Shown: positions 1 to 11,110 of the stretch, in pieces
How the letters are laid out: every line of letters begins with the position of its first letter
Numbering within the stretch: position 1 is the stretch's first letter
From: Klebsormidium nitens
Lineage: Eukaryota; Streptophyta; Klebsormidiophyceae; Klebsormidiales; Klebsormidiaceae
Length of the DNA: 64,000 nucleotides
Direction of reading: 5' to 3'
Assembly: GCA_000708835.1 (NCBI GenBank)
Contig: DF237372.1
Location: 1-64,000 of the forward strand
The notes under the pieces: generated by a model
Seen by the model: the letters and a program-made list of their open reading frames with translations, nothing else
What the model was told of the DNA's origin: nothing
Database searches by the model: none
Position numbers and translations under genes: made by a program

Positions 1-292
1 CCGATGCGAACTTGACCCGATGCTGAACCTTCTTTAAGCAAAGATGCGAAAAGGAGCAGCCCGACCTTGCTGAAACATCAAACTAAGTCAAGCACTGCGT
101 CACATAACAGGGAGAGGTTACGGCTTGTTGCTCGGGTAGACTTTCGTCGACCCAACGACGGGACAACGAGAGGCCCTCTAACGGAAGATGTAAAAGAGGA
201 AACCGACCGTGCTGAAGCGCCACGTTCAATCCAAGAACCAACCAGATCAAAGGGAGGAGTTACGGTTGTGAAAGGCTTAGTTGAGCTTTCAT

Positions 293-3200
293 TCAGCTTT
301 CTTCCACCAGCGCGAAGCCGATCAGACCGAGCGTATCCACACCCACCCCATGTACTTGGCCGCTTGTAGCAATCCTCTTGATGTCCACGTTCAAGAAATG
401 GACAGGCGGATCCACGATGATGAACTCTTCCGTCGCGGTGTTGACTTCCATCTCGAGAAGGCCGGCGACGGAGATCGAGAGCGCGTTCACGCGGCCGGCC
501 GCGCGCTGGATCGTCGCAAGGCCGTCGGCACTTTTCCAGGGGGAGACCTGGAAGAGCATGTATCATGTTTGTGATTTGGCAGGACGAAAATCAGAATGTA
601 TGAGAAGGAGTAAACATCAACGAGCATCTCGGATTATTTTTTGTCGAAGCGCACTGTAGACCCCAGAAGGTCAGAACAGACTAAATCTGAAAGTATAAGG
701 GAAGAAAGAGAAAGCACGTTCTGACGCGGCCGCCCGCGCGCTGGATCGTCGCGAGGCCGTAGGCGTCTTCCCAGGGGAGACCTGGAAGAGCATGTATCAT
801 GTTTTTGAGTCGGCAGGACGATTATCAGAATGTATGAGAAGGAGTTGATATCCATGAGCTTCCGGAGATAGTGCTCTGTCGAAACGTAAAGTAGACCACA
901 GAAGATTAGAATCCAGAGAGATAGACGTATGAGAGAAGAAAAGAGCAATCAAGTTGTGACGCGTCTGGCTGCGCGCTGGAGCTGCCGAGACGGAGCTCTT
1001 CTAAGGGAAGACCTCAAGTGCGTCAGATTTGGACCGTTCAATGTGCAAAGATTCTCAAAAGAAGGGTCTGACAAGTATCAGCTAGACTCTCATCTCCGAG
1101 AGATCGACCGGGGTGTAGATTCTCACCTCTGAAGAGGGAAGCTTTGCCCCCCGAACGGTGGCGGGCACTCGAGGGATGTCTCATAGCGTTCATTTGATGA
1201 TAATGCTTTGATAACGGCTAGTCAGAGACGGAAAGGCAGCCGGTTGCGACGGAAATTGCGAGGGTTTGGTTTGGAGAGAGACCCGTTTAGTCTGAGAAGG
1301 ACCAGGAGAAGAAGCGGCCGGCTCGAAAGCCCGGGAACCGAGACAGCAGCCGAAGAAATAGAGGTTTGGATTCCGGTTGCGGTATCTTGTTTCCAATCTT
1401 TCCTAAGATTTCTATGGCTGACGACTTTACGTACGCTGACGCCGAGAGTGTACCGCTTTCTCCTGAAAGATCGACTACCAGTTGTGGAGGCGTCGAACAA
1501 GCCGCACGTCAAAGCATTCCAGAAGTTTGCCTCCCGGTTCGATCTCATGAACTTTGAAGCCCGCTTCGACTCCCGCAGCAAAGAGCTTTCGCATTCATGG
1601 AATAATATAGATCAAAGAGCTGCAGCTACAAAAAGCTAGCCTGAAATCACAGAGCGCTGCAGCCCCTGAGCAGATCTTAACACCGCCACAATAGAGACAC
1701 TCAATGCGGTCAAGCAAGGAGACTCACGGTGTCAAGAGTCGTCCTTTCCCACGCCGTGACAAACGGATGACGCCCGGCTCTGTCCGCTTCCGAGTCCATC
1801 ACGACCGTGATGTTGCGTTGTTCCCCAAAAGGGCTCAGGTACAAAATTCCGATCGCGCCCATCCACGTGCCGTCGTTGAATAAGTCGTCATCCTCTTCCG
1901 GACGGGCAAGAACCGTTGCGTTTGGCGGCAACCCGAACATTCGGACGTTCAGCTGCAAAGAGATAAGTGCTTCGCGATTGCAAAATTCTTGTTAAAGTCT
2001 ATCTCGTTTGAAGATCTCCGATCGCACCTATCCAAGTACCGTTTGCGTCCTCTTCCGGGGGGGCGAGAACCGTTGCGTTTGGCGGCACTCTGAACACTCG
2101 GACGTTCAGCTGCGGAATACAGACGATCTAAGGGTTCGCCAACATCTATCAAGGTCTGATCACCCAAACCGATCCCCGTGTTATCTTTGAAAAACGAAAA
2201 AGTCGGAAGTCTTCGTCCGGACGGCAATTCGACGGTGGCGTCCAAAAAGATTCGGAACATTCGGACGTTCAGCTGCAGGAGAAGGATAAATTTACAGCAA
2301 GGGAATCCCATCCATCCATGTACCGTCGTCGAAGCTTTCGAAGTCTTGCGCTGGAATGGCGAACAGTGGCCAAATGTTCGACGGTCAAATTGAGGAGAGT
2401 GCGCCATAGCAAGTAACACTCTGATTCGTGGCCAGGTATAGGCGCCTATTCCCAGCGCCTGAGATCAAAGTTTCATCATGAAAAGGTTGGTTCCAGACAG
2501 CAACAAAAGCTAGCTTCTTGAGAGGCGTTGCTCCTTAAGTAGCTGTTATTGTTGTTCATCAGCGGACGTCCGTCATCAGCAGGTCGGGGAAAAACGAGAT
2601 CGGGAAGAACCAAGGTACCGGATTCCAATGAAGCCTGTGTCGCTCGTGCTTCCGCTGTTGGATCAGCAGGCCAACAAACCATTTCAAGGCTTCAAAACAC
2701 TTCTACCCGGCCCTTCTACTTCTCAGAATGAAGACCCTTGACAAAAAGGCGGGTTTCGACCAAACCGTTCCTGATCGCACAGTGGGCACCGATCGAGTTG
2801 CATCAGTGGATCATGGTAGCTGCAGCTTCCACAGGAGCTGAGCTCTTACTAGTATGACAAGAAAACTCCAAGTACCTTAAATACCAGATGCATTCGCACC
2901 AAAACTCATACTAAACCGGCCCAAAGTAACTTCATCCAGCCTTGGACGGTTCTTTCAAATATGGGCTGTCGAGAGAAAGCGGGAGTGTGAGACGTACCTG
3001 ACTTGGGAAGCCATTGTGGGTCCGAATAACGGGGAACATAAATGAGAGAAGGGAGCCAAAGTCAGAATAGGCAGCCAACCTCGATCAGCTCGAAGGGGCC
3101 TTACCGCGAGTCTTGTGTCTGTGACCATACAGTAGGTCTGACCACTCGCTCCATGGAAGTCGAATGTGAATTCTGTCGCGCCCGTGACGCCCTTCAGAAC

Positions 3201-5895
3201 GAAATGGGGGTCACCCTCTCCCACCGATGCCGTGCCACCTGCCGATAAGCAAAGGCAGAACCTTCAGGGCCTGGGGTTCCGAAGGCTCTCCGTTGCATCG
3301 ACTCTGAATGCACGGAAGGGCTGCAGGAAGTTGGATTGGAACTTTGGGTATCCTTACTGGGAGGAGCATCACAATCTAAACACAACCCGAGCTTATATTG
3401 ACGGCGGAGCTGTTTCGATCAGAAGCGCGTGATTGGGAAGGTCCGGAAAAGTGACGTTTCGATTGGATGCGATTCAATAGAAGAAGGACTGGTCTCGTTC
3501 GTCGGCTCGCAGGCACTCATGCCAACCTGGCATAATCCTGCTTGTCTGATTAAAACTTTGTTAAAGGAGGTCTCGCATGGAGCAACGCTTCTGGGCAAGC
3601 GAAGTGAAAAAGCGTTTCTTTGTTAAAGCGTTTTTTTGTTAAAGGGGCCTCGCATGTTCGTCTTCAAGTCAGCAATATTGTAAAAGGGATGTTGGCAATA
3701 TTCGTGCCACAAGCTAGTCATGCTCGACTAGCGTGATGAAGCGTCCAATCTGCTGATAACTTCCAACAGAAGTTGAGGCGGTAGGACTTACCAGGAATAA
3801 AATGACTGGGTTGCAAACCGGGCAGGTGAAATCAGGTACCTCTTACGCAAACGGTCTGAGCCTAGAAGTGAATGGTTGTCTAAATCGACGCTTTTATCTG
3901 CCCAGTTTTCGTTTGGGGATCTGCTTGAAAGAAGTACCAGGAGTGCAGCTCCTGACCGGCGAACTTCAGTAAAAGCGAGATCCCTGAGGCGATGACTTAA
4001 GCTAGCCCAGAAGAGAGAAAACCTGCACTTGCTAGGTCCCGGAAAGAACATTCGTACACGTTCCGAACAACCCTCAACCCAAAACGATCGACACAATTTA
4101 AGGCAGCTTAAATTCCAAGAAGCGGAAACTGTTCACACAACTCACTTGAGCAGTTCCCAACATAGTACCCAACGCCGGAATCGAAGTCGCCGCTGAAGGT
4201 CGCCTTCGCAGGGTCGCAGCACAGGGGGCCGGGCAACGCTTCGTCCGCCGGTACGTAGCAGATCCCCTCGAGCCCTGGACAACACGGGCCGTTCACCGAG
4301 CACAGACTTTGCTGCAGTCCAGGGCAGCACTGACCGCCTTCCCCGTTACCGGCGTACGAGTTGACGGACAAGTCGCAGCACACCGAATTGGTGCACGTCT
4401 CCCCGACCGCGCAGCATCTGCCGCCGCACGGGTCGGCGCCTGGCGCGCAGCAACCGGAGGGAGTGCACGACTCCCCGGCCGCGCAGCATTGGCCAAGGCA
4501 CGAGTCGACCCCGACCCCGGGGCAACAAACCGAGCGGCTGTCGGGGAACGTTACGAGCTCCGAGTTGTCGCGCGGGCAGCACTCAAAACTCTGCTGCCCG
4601 TTCGCGAGTGTATTCACACTGCACGTGCCGGCGCAGCAACGGCCGCCGCAGTCGATTGCGCCCAGCCCCGGGCAGCAACCGACACGGTCCACGAGCGTAT
4701 TCACACTCGTGTCGCAGCACTGGTATTCCGGGACGCCGCTCTGGAAGGCGAACGGGACGTATTTACACCCATCCCCCGGAGCGCAGCACGTGCCGTTGCA
4801 GGAGACGGTGTTCAAACCCGGACAGCACAGACCGCTCACGGGAATGAGCGTGTTTTTGGTCGTGTCGCAGCAGACGAAAGACGCGGGCCCGATGCTGTTG
4901 CCGTAAGCCTGGCAAATGCCGGGGGCGCCGCAGCACTTTGCACCGCAGACGCGGTCGTTTGGGCAGCAGGTATTGTCGAGGAATGTGTTTTGGGTCTCGT
5001 CACAGCAGAAGAACTCGTCCGGTCCCGGGTATGCGCTCCCCGCGAGCCCTTTCACACAGTGCCGGCAACAGTCCGGAAAGACCGCCCCGTTCGCGTGGCG
5101 CTTGAAACAGTACTCGGAGTTCACGCCCGGACAGCACTGGTTGATATTCGGGAAGAACGTGTCGACGCCCGGTTCGCAGCACTTCCCGTAGACGTCGCAG
5201 CGCCCCACGGCCGAGCAGCAGGTCTTCGTCGTCGTGCAGGCCTTTGCGTTGAGCCCCGGACAGCACTGGAAGATCTGCCCGTAGTCAATCAGCGTGTTTT
5301 GGGTCGTGTCGCAGACACAAACCCCGTTGCTGCATTGGCTCCCTTTTGGGCAGCACTGACCGTTACACACCGTAGCCCCCTCCCGGCAGCATATTCCTGT
5401 TCCCGGAACAAGCACTCCCCCCGCGGCCGCCGAGCAACAGCCCAATATGCACTGGTCCCCCCCAGTGCAGCACGCCCCGTCGCAGCACGTGTTTCCCGCA
5501 GACGTGGCGACGCCAAAGTATGTCCCCGCGGGGGCAAAACAGCAGCTTTCCTCAACTTTGCAGCACTCCCCGAATTGCTCGTCTCCGGCGGGGGGGCAGC
5601 ATTTGGGCCGGCCAATGGGACAGCAGCTGTAGCCGGAGATGAAGCCAAAGTCGCCTTGGTAGCAGCACTCCCTAGGAAAGTTGGGGTTTGCTGGGTGTCT
5701 GGTCAGGGTGGAGCATTGTTGGAGAGTGGAGGCTGGGCATTGGGCAGATGCAGGGGGAAGTAGAGGAAACTTGGGGCTCGCCATGAGGAGAAGGAAAAGA
5801 ACGTTAACGGCGGTCCAGTGCGCGGCGCCTTTCTGAGCCCTGGGATGAACGGTGGCGCAGCAGGAGCGCCGGTGCACAGCTGGTGGCGGCGCCAT
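293..5895 (-). CDS. Secreted cysteine-rich protein with C-terminal Root_cap domain
   Basis: Four exons on the minus strand: 5895-4146, 3238-3105, 1952-1728 and 547-293. Each junction has GT/AG sites and matching phase, giving 787 residues. Residues 1-52 hold a basic start and a hydrophobic stretch ending PPASAQC, read as a signal peptide. Residues ~53-583 are an extremely cysteine-rich region with more than 30 CC doublets in ~50-residue units of the type CCDTT.NTL...CCPGLN..C...CC, resembling granulin-like knots but not assignable to a known family. Exons 2-4 match the plant Root_cap (LEA-related) family: GDPHF and FDFHG, then LNVRMFG, DGTWMGAIGILYL and a final IDMxVKKLNV-like block (HFLNVDIKRI). 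The first exon is one uninterrupted 1750-base block. The C-terminus is less sure: a possible donor after VHG (near 345) could add an exon outside the window. The first intron (3239-4145) shows nothing recognisable. An extracellular or wall role is inferred. Confidence 0.8.
722..1018 (-). repeat. Degraded copies of the 5' edge of the last Root_cap exon
   Basis: Positions 722-800 repeat the acceptor side of the 547-293 exon (about 490-560) nearly base for base, including the GGGGAGACCTGGAAGAGCATG stretch that spans the splice acceptor and ~40 further bases of intron. A weaker copy lies at 957-1018. Same strand and order as the exon. They lie in the intron before that exon. Confidence 0.75.
2018..2400 (-). 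repeat. Three degraded copies of the 5' half of the third Root_cap exon
   Basis: The exon segment 1848-1956 recurs at 2018-2118, 2190-2283 and, more weakly, 2310-2400. The shared block ATTCGGACGTTCAGCTGC carries the splice acceptor and recurs intact in the second copy. Upstream blocks (cgatcgc..catcca.gt.ccgt, ctcttccgg..gggc) follow in the same order. The copies are same-strand and sit in the intron 1953-3104. The rest of that intron (2400-3104) shows no gene. Confidence 0.85.
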
Positions 5896-6821
5896 GACGT
5901 ATGTTGGTGTTTTCCTGGTTGATTACGTCCTGGATGACCTAACTTGATTGATCAATCTGCGCTGCAAAATATGACCCAGAACTCACCCACTCCGCAAAAC
6001 AACCAACTCTAACCACCAAGTTAACCCCCAGGACCCCAGGTACTCATCTGACGTACCCAGCTCTGAGTCTCAAGTCACGCAAGAGTCACTGCAGTCCCTG
6101 TGTTCCCTCATCAATGTACAGATGCCATGAACGTTGAAAAGTTGGGGAGCGGTTTGCAGCTCCGGCTGCCGCGCTTCTCGTTTCTCCAACAGGCAGAAAG
6201 CTGATGGACAGGGCGTGGTCCAAGCTTGCTCCAGGCTGCAGCATGTTTGAATCATCTGTTTTCTTGATTGCTTTGTCACTCTAGCTGAGCCGTTCTGAAG
6301 TCTGATGCCTGACAGTGAAGGCTGAAGAGGCGACTCCTGAAACTCCATACGGTGACCATACCATACCAGTGGGTAGTCGAGTACCAAGGCAGCAGGCTGT
6401 ACCTACCGGGTACGGTGTACCTACGAAGCGCCGCTACCCAGACTGGTACTACCGCGACACCTAGCTGGATAAGACCTAAGCTGCGCAATCATTGATTGGT
6501 CCCCTGGTTTTGCGGTGTTGACATAAAATCAGGTGCATCATAAGTGCTGTTGCTCATCATTTTCATGACCAACTCATCCTGGATCGTCCGATATGTTGGG
6601 CCCCTGAATCGGACGGACCGCGTTGGACAATAGTTGGACAATCTACGACAATGTCAGGGCTATAATCATGGCAATTGGGACTCAGCCTCTCAGGGTTTAC
6701 ACTGGGGTTGACAGTGCGGCCGCCGCGCGCCGCCGCCCACCACGCAAAATTGCAGAGAAAAAAGACGCGGTACTCCAGTGTCAGGAGCTTTCAGCTTTGT
6801 CAAAAGCTTTCAGCAGAAAAC
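5896..6821. other. Intergenic region between divergent genes
   Basis: About 930 bases between the start codons of the minus-strand Root_cap gene and the plus-strand membrane-protein gene, so it probably carries both promoters. It has a stretch of short CATACC/TACC-type repeats at about 6355-6440 and a doubled TTGGACAAT at 6622-6640. No convincing exon or RNA gene was seen. Confidence 0.5.
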
Positions 6822-8186
6822 ATGGCGAGAGTTTGTGCGGTGCTTGCAGCGTCCTTATGGCTCCTCTCCACCCTCTGCACATGCACCGGCGGAGCGCTTA
6901 CTCCTGGTTTGTCGCTCCCCGAGCCAGCCCCGCTTAACAACGTTCTGCGCACCAAATATTCCAACTGGACGAACCCCTTGCTCGGGGAACCCCCCCGGGC
7001 GCTTCAAGTGATCAAGTGCCAGTCCATTGCAAGCGGTCCCGTGTATGAATTCTACCAGGTGGAAACGCCCAGTTATGCCTGCCAATATCCCCCCCCCATT
7101 GTGACGGAGTTTCTCCCAAAGCGGGCGAAAGTTGCGCGGAGAGCGTTGTCTGTAGCGGTTTACATTGGCATGGTTGTCGGGGGAATGATACTGTGGGGGC
7201 TGATTCTGTTTTCTCCCTTCATTGTCGGGGTTTTGGCTCTTTCTATAGCCCTGTGCGTAATGTGCACGGGGTTTAGCATTAGGGATTGCTTCCGACCTTT
7301 CAAGTCACCAGGGGAAAAGGCCGGAAATGAGCAAGAAAGGAATCCTCCAGCGGTACTACTTAACGAAAGTGTGGAGAAAGGTGGCTCTGTCTGGGTGTCA
7401 AATGGGTCTGCAGGGCAGACGGAGATAGAGGGAGGCAAACCAGATCCCAGCGCCCTCTTTGAAACGATGAAGTTAGAGATCGGCTGGAAAGACTCAGACA
7501 TCGTGGCTGAGAAGAGCTCTTCAAGGCCTCAGTGTAAGGAGTTTAATCCCTTCTCGTTCAGTCTGGGAGACCTGGAAACTGGCTCTCCAGAACCCCCGAG
7601 TGAGTCCTCAGAAGAGGTCACCAACACAATCACACCGGAAACTCTGTCAGAATCCAAGTGGCAACCACAAGTTACTGCTCACGGGTCTTCAGAATCCACG
7701 CAACCCAAAAAGCGCAGCACCTCCCGTCTCCTCATTCAGCTCCTCAGCGTCCTGGTTTTCCTCGCGCTCCTAGTTCTCGCCCCCTTCACAATCCGTGGGA
7801 CCGTCCGGTGCTTCATCGATGACGTCACGCTCCACCGGGTCGGCCCGGTTCCCCTCCCCGACCTAACCGGGTTAGCCAATGTAACCCTGAAGCGGTGCGT
7901 AACGGACAACCTGCAGTTCTACGTCGGCGTTCCGGACAGCTGCGCTCAGCTCGGGGATCCCTACGGGGGGCGTTTGCCGGTCGGAGGACCGACGGGCGCT
8001 CCCCGAGACTGTCCCCCCGGTTATACTTTTGTCGCCTTTGTGGTGATAGCAACGCCGGGCGCCGTCTGTCTTGTTTTGATGTTTTGGGCGATGTCGGTTC
8101 CTTCGGGGGGTGGACGTCAGGATGCCAAAGCGAGAATCGAAGGAGAGAAACAAAACGACGCAGAATCAGTGAGGCGGTACAATTAG
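6822..8186 (+). CDS. Membrane protein of unknown function with signal peptide
   Basis: Single open exon of 454 residues. I chose the ATG at 6822 over the in-frame ATG at 6675 because it is followed at once by a clean signal peptide (MARVCAVLAASLWLLSTLC, residues 1-19, likely cleaved near 24), while the upstream extension is basic and lacks character. Hydrophobic helices lie at about 110-131, 134-155, 303-324 and 402-425. A hydrophilic acidic/Ser-rich loop spans ~160-300. Two extracytoplasmic regions (24-105 and 325-400) carry cysteines (residues 66, 87, 330, 359, 374 and 397) that could pair. The tail is short and charged. I do not recognise the family; nothing identifies an enzyme, channel or transporter. 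No intron is needed. The 3' end is duplicated downstream (see next repeat). Confidence 0.7.
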   Translation: MARVCAVLAASLWLLSTLCTCTGGALTPGLSLPEPAPLNNVLRTKYSNWTNPLLGEPPRALQVIKCQSIASGPVYEFYQVETPSYACQYPPPIVTEFLPKRAKVARRALSVAVYIGMVVGGMILWGLILFSPFIVGVLALSIALCVMCTGFSIRDCFRPFKSPGEKAGNEQERNPPAVLLNESVEKGGSVWVSNGSAGQTEIEGGKPDPSALFETMKLEIGWKDSDIVAEKSSSRPQCKEFNPFSFSLGDLETGSPEPPSESSEEVTNTITPETLSESKWQPQVTAHGSSESTQPKKRSTSRLLIQLLSVLVFLALLVLAPFTIRGTVRCFIDDVTLHRVGPVPLPDLTGLANVTLKRCVTDNLQFYVGVPDSCAQLGDPYGGRLPVGGPTGAPRDCPPGYTFVAFVVIATPGAVCLVLMFWAMSVPSGGGRQDAKARIEGEKQNDAESVRRYN

Positions 8187-8430
8187 AAACGAACCGCAAA
8201 GAAAGTGAGGAGTTGTTAGGTGTTAGTCAACGGTACAGGGTGCTTAGAGCAGCAGTGGTGGGCAGGGTGTGTGAGAGACGGCGACAGTTGGACGAGAGAA
8301 CCAAAGCGACGCGGATTCAGTGAGGAGTTAGGGAGATATCGAGGAACGAAGCGTAGAAGGAGGCGAGCGGGGCAAAATCTCGTCAACGGTTGAAGGTGCT
8401 TAGAGCAGCAATGGTGGGGAGCGAGAACTA
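8146..8430 (+). repeat. Degenerate tandem duplication covering a gene's 3' end
   Basis: The stretch from the last codons of the membrane-protein gene (about 8146) to about 8270 is repeated from about 8298 to 8430. Paired landmarks are GACGCAGAATCAGTGAGG/GACGCGGATTCAGTGAGG and GGTGCTTAGAGCAGCAGTGG/GGTGCTTAGAGCAGCAATGG, offset by ~152-157 bases. The copy lies in the 3' UTR or flank. Confidence 0.8.
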
Positions 8431-9496
8431 CGCAGCTGGAGAGCTAGAAGTAGGGGTCTGTCTTGCTCTTGGGAGGTCGTCTAGTTGGATAAAACTTCCG
8501 TGTATATAGGTTGTTTGGCAGAGTCGTAGTGCTGAGAGCTTCTAGTCTGCTGATGTCAGAGAGTGGTTCGATGTTGCATGGATAGGCAGGAAGAGAAGCA
8601 TTTCTGACAGGAGCAAAAACCTTCGTAGGGATATCTGGCGCAGGCACTTTCTGGGTGTTCGATTGAGGTGGATTTGTGAGTGTTCGATTCCATGAAGTGT
8701 CACGTGTTCGATCCCATGAATGTGCACATTGTCGGTCTCGAAAGAGTGATGAAGTCTGATATTGGATGGCATCACGAAGTGCATCCACACAATGCTGTCG
8801 ATATATTCTTGTCTGGCAATATGCCTGCAACAATCAAATGATTGGATGCCCCGCGCGCGAGACTACACGGATGCTAGCGGTCGTCGTTCCTCCAGAAATA
8901 ACTGAAGGCAGTCAGAAACGGACTAGGAAGCTGATCAAATTGTCAATGACAAATCTTGTGGGTCGAATTGCATGCCGATTTGCCCATGAATCAAAGATTG
9001 CCGTTCCAAGCCCTCGCGCTTCCATTGGTTTACATGCGTAAGATGCCGTGAAGAATACGTACTTGAGAAATAGCACATGCAGCCGAGATAAGTAGACTAC
9101 TGACGGAAGCGAACGGAAATCTCTCCGCCACAGAGGAAGTACTGAACCTGTCAAACGTGTTACTGCCACGCATGCAGTTAAACCCAAGCTGGTTGAAAGA
9201 TACATGCATCCATTTTCGAAGTTTCCGTTTTCCATCAGGCTTTCGGAGTCACTTAAGCTCAAGCGGTTTAGCTCAGCGGTATGAGATTACGACAACCCAA
9301 GCTTCAAAAGCACCATACGTGACTCCGCTTGTCCCCTGTCCCGTTCTAGCCGGCAACTGTCAACTTGCGAGTGGCGGATGAAGGACTTACATCGTGAACA
9401 TTGATACAACGATCGCTGGTGTTCGTCGCCAAATCAATGTCGCTGCTAAATCTTCTAGTTGAGGCCCGTTTCTTAACTATGCGCCCCAAGAAGCGC
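8431..9496. other. Unassigned stretch between genes
   Basis: Contains short direct repeats of GTGTTCGAT(T/C)CCATGAA near 8690-8725 and no coding exon I can support. It lies between two converging genes, so it probably holds two 3' UTRs. Confidence 0.4.
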
Positions 9497-11110
9497 CTAT
9501 CTCCATACCTCGTTAGGCGAGCTCACACCGTTCATAGACAAGCCTCTTCTCTGCCTCCTCGCATGCTCCTTCGCGCCCGTCGAACCGCTCTGCTTCATCT
9601 GCTTCAACACTCGCTTCTTCTCGAGAACCGCCTCCCACAAATCATCAGCGCTCCGCACTCTTCTTTCCCGGTCTGATCCAGAAGCCTCTAGTTCTTTGTC
9701 TTCCGTCCAGCCATTTCTGACGCCGTTTGTGGATCTTTCCTCTGGCAAGTCAAACAACCCCCCGCGACTTCTTCCGACGGTTTCCACCGATCCATTCTGA
9801 GATTCTCTCCACCGATTCCCCTCTTCTCCGCTCGACACGTCCGACTCACCGAGTGCTCCAACCGACTGCTTCCAACTGCTTTCCCTTCTTTCCTCGTCAG
9901 CCCAGCGCTTTAGAACAGACCCATCCGCACTCACCGCGCCGCTGACGTCATCCGTTCGCCCACCTGAACTAGCACCGGCGATCACAAGCCTTTTGCCGAT
10001 GTCATCCACTCGCTCCCTTGACGCAACACCAGCAAACCTTCCCTCCAATCTCTCGTTTACGGGCCATTTAGTGACGCAATCTCTTCGCTCGGGGTAAGAA
10101 GAAAGCGGAACCTCCGCTCGGGGCTGGTCTAGTTCGGTCCGGGGGGATACTATCTCTAGTCTCACCCAGTCTGCGATCCGCCCCCTCAGCGCGAGGTTTG
10201 GGATCCTAGCAGTGGTTTGAACAGTTTCCCACGTCACCGGACACGTGTCTCTTCCCCGAGAAAACCACCAGTCAATGTACTCCCTTTCGAAGCTGTGCCC
10301 GGTCGCGAGAAGGAGAACCGGGTCGCGCATCAGCTCACCGGAAAGCGGACAGATGAATTCCGGCGGAACGTCCGTAGAAACGTTCACCGGAGCGCTCGTC
10401 GCGTTCGCGAGCGCGTGGTTAATCTCGTCGACAAACCGGGTTACCTCGTCCTTTATCCCCCGGGTAGTCTTCCGAAGCACCGGGGGGCCCGTGGGCAGCT
10501 CGCAGAACTGAGTTCCGGCGGAGTTCCGGCGGAGGGCCGGCGGATTTTCCCGGGCAGAATCCTCCCCGCCGTTACGATCAGCCGCCGCTTTTAAAGCCCG
10601 GTAAACTTTCTCCATGACACTCGCCTCCGTCCGCTGCTTATCTCTCAGAAGCGCCGCAGTTCGCGCCCGGTGGAGCGCTCCGGGGGGTAAGTTTACCGGG
10701 CGCAGCACCCCCCCGGGCCACCCAGTGACCCCCCAGATCGTCGCGGCGCCTTTTGTCCCTAGCGCAATCACCCCCTGCGGGGGCCCAGAATGCCCGTTGG
10801 TCCACCCCCGCTCAAGCGCACGATCCTGCTTAGCTTTCAGCGCTTCTTCAATATCGGCCTCTAGACTTGTTGCCTCGTCTGGGTTTACTCGATTCCACCT
10901 CGTTGCTTTTGGCACGTTGAGCGAAACCCGTCTGCTTTTCCGTTCCCCGGCAAAGGGCCACGTGTCGCTGTTTTCTTCCTCCGGGGGGTCCCAAGACGCC
11001 TGTCTTGTGCCCCCCATTTCGAGGAGGGTCTCGAGCCTGGTTGGAGAAGGGGACGACATTGACCTCATCCAGTCGACGGCCAGTTCAAAGGGCGCACGGT
11101 CCATCTGCAT
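9497..11110 (-). CDS. U-box domain protein (probable E3 ubiquitin ligase)
   Basis: One open exon encoding 537 residues. Residues 248-318 form a U-box: PPEFICPLSGELMRDPVLL, then GHSFEREYIDWWF, DTCPVT and an ADWV end, matching the plant U-box pattern of E2-binding domains that attach ubiquitin to targets. The N-terminal half has short helical blocks (EATSLEADIEEALKA near 79; DKQRTEASVMEKVYRALKA near 157) also present in the paralogue at 14229. Residues 330-537 are charged, Ser/Arg/Glu-rich and probably disordered. No armadillo repeats, kinase or WD domain is visible, so the substrate-binding part is unknown. The ATG at 11110 directly follows a splice-acceptor-like TATGCAG, so an upstream (perhaps untranslated) exon is possible. 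Nucleus or cytosol; location not shown by the sequence. Confidence 0.78.
   Translation of the reverse strand: MQMDRAPFELAVDWMRSMSSPSPTRLETLLEMGGTRQASWDPPEEENSDTWPFAGERKSRRVSLNVPKATRWNRVNPDEATSLEADIEEALKAKQDRALERGWTNGHSGPPQGVIALGTKGAATIWGVTGWPGGVLRPVNLPPGALHRARTAALLRDKQRTEASVMEKVYRALKAAADRNGGEDSARENPPALRRNSAGTQFCELPTGPPVLRKTTRGIKDEVTRFVDEINHALANATSAPVNVSTDVPPEFICPLSGELMRDPVLLLATGHSFEREYIDWWFSRGRDTCPVTWETVQTTARIPNLALRGRIADWVRLEIVSPRTELDQPRAEVPLSSYPERRDCVTKWPVNERLEGRFAGVASRERVDDIGKRLVIAGASSGGRTDDVSGAVSADGSVLKRWADEERRESSWKQSVGALGESDVSSGEEGNRWRESQNGSVETVGRSRGGLFDLPEERSTNGVRNGWTEDKELEASGSDRERRVRSADDLWEAVLEKKRVLKQMKQSGSTGAKEHARRQRRGLSMNGVSSPNEVWR

Noticed and set aside
4309-5763. 484-codon open frame on the plus strand
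   Set aside because: Antisense to the cysteine-rich exon; its residues are an Ala/Arg/Val shadow of that GC-rich coding sequence, with no supporting splice sites or motifs.
8690-8725. GTTCGATTC words resembling a tRNA B-box
   Set aside because: No A-box or foldable cloverleaf upstream; they are short direct repeats.
9261-9285. tRNA-like A-box (GGTTTAGCTCAGCGGTATGA)
   Set aside because: No matching acceptor stem, anticodon arm or T-loop follows within tRNA distance.
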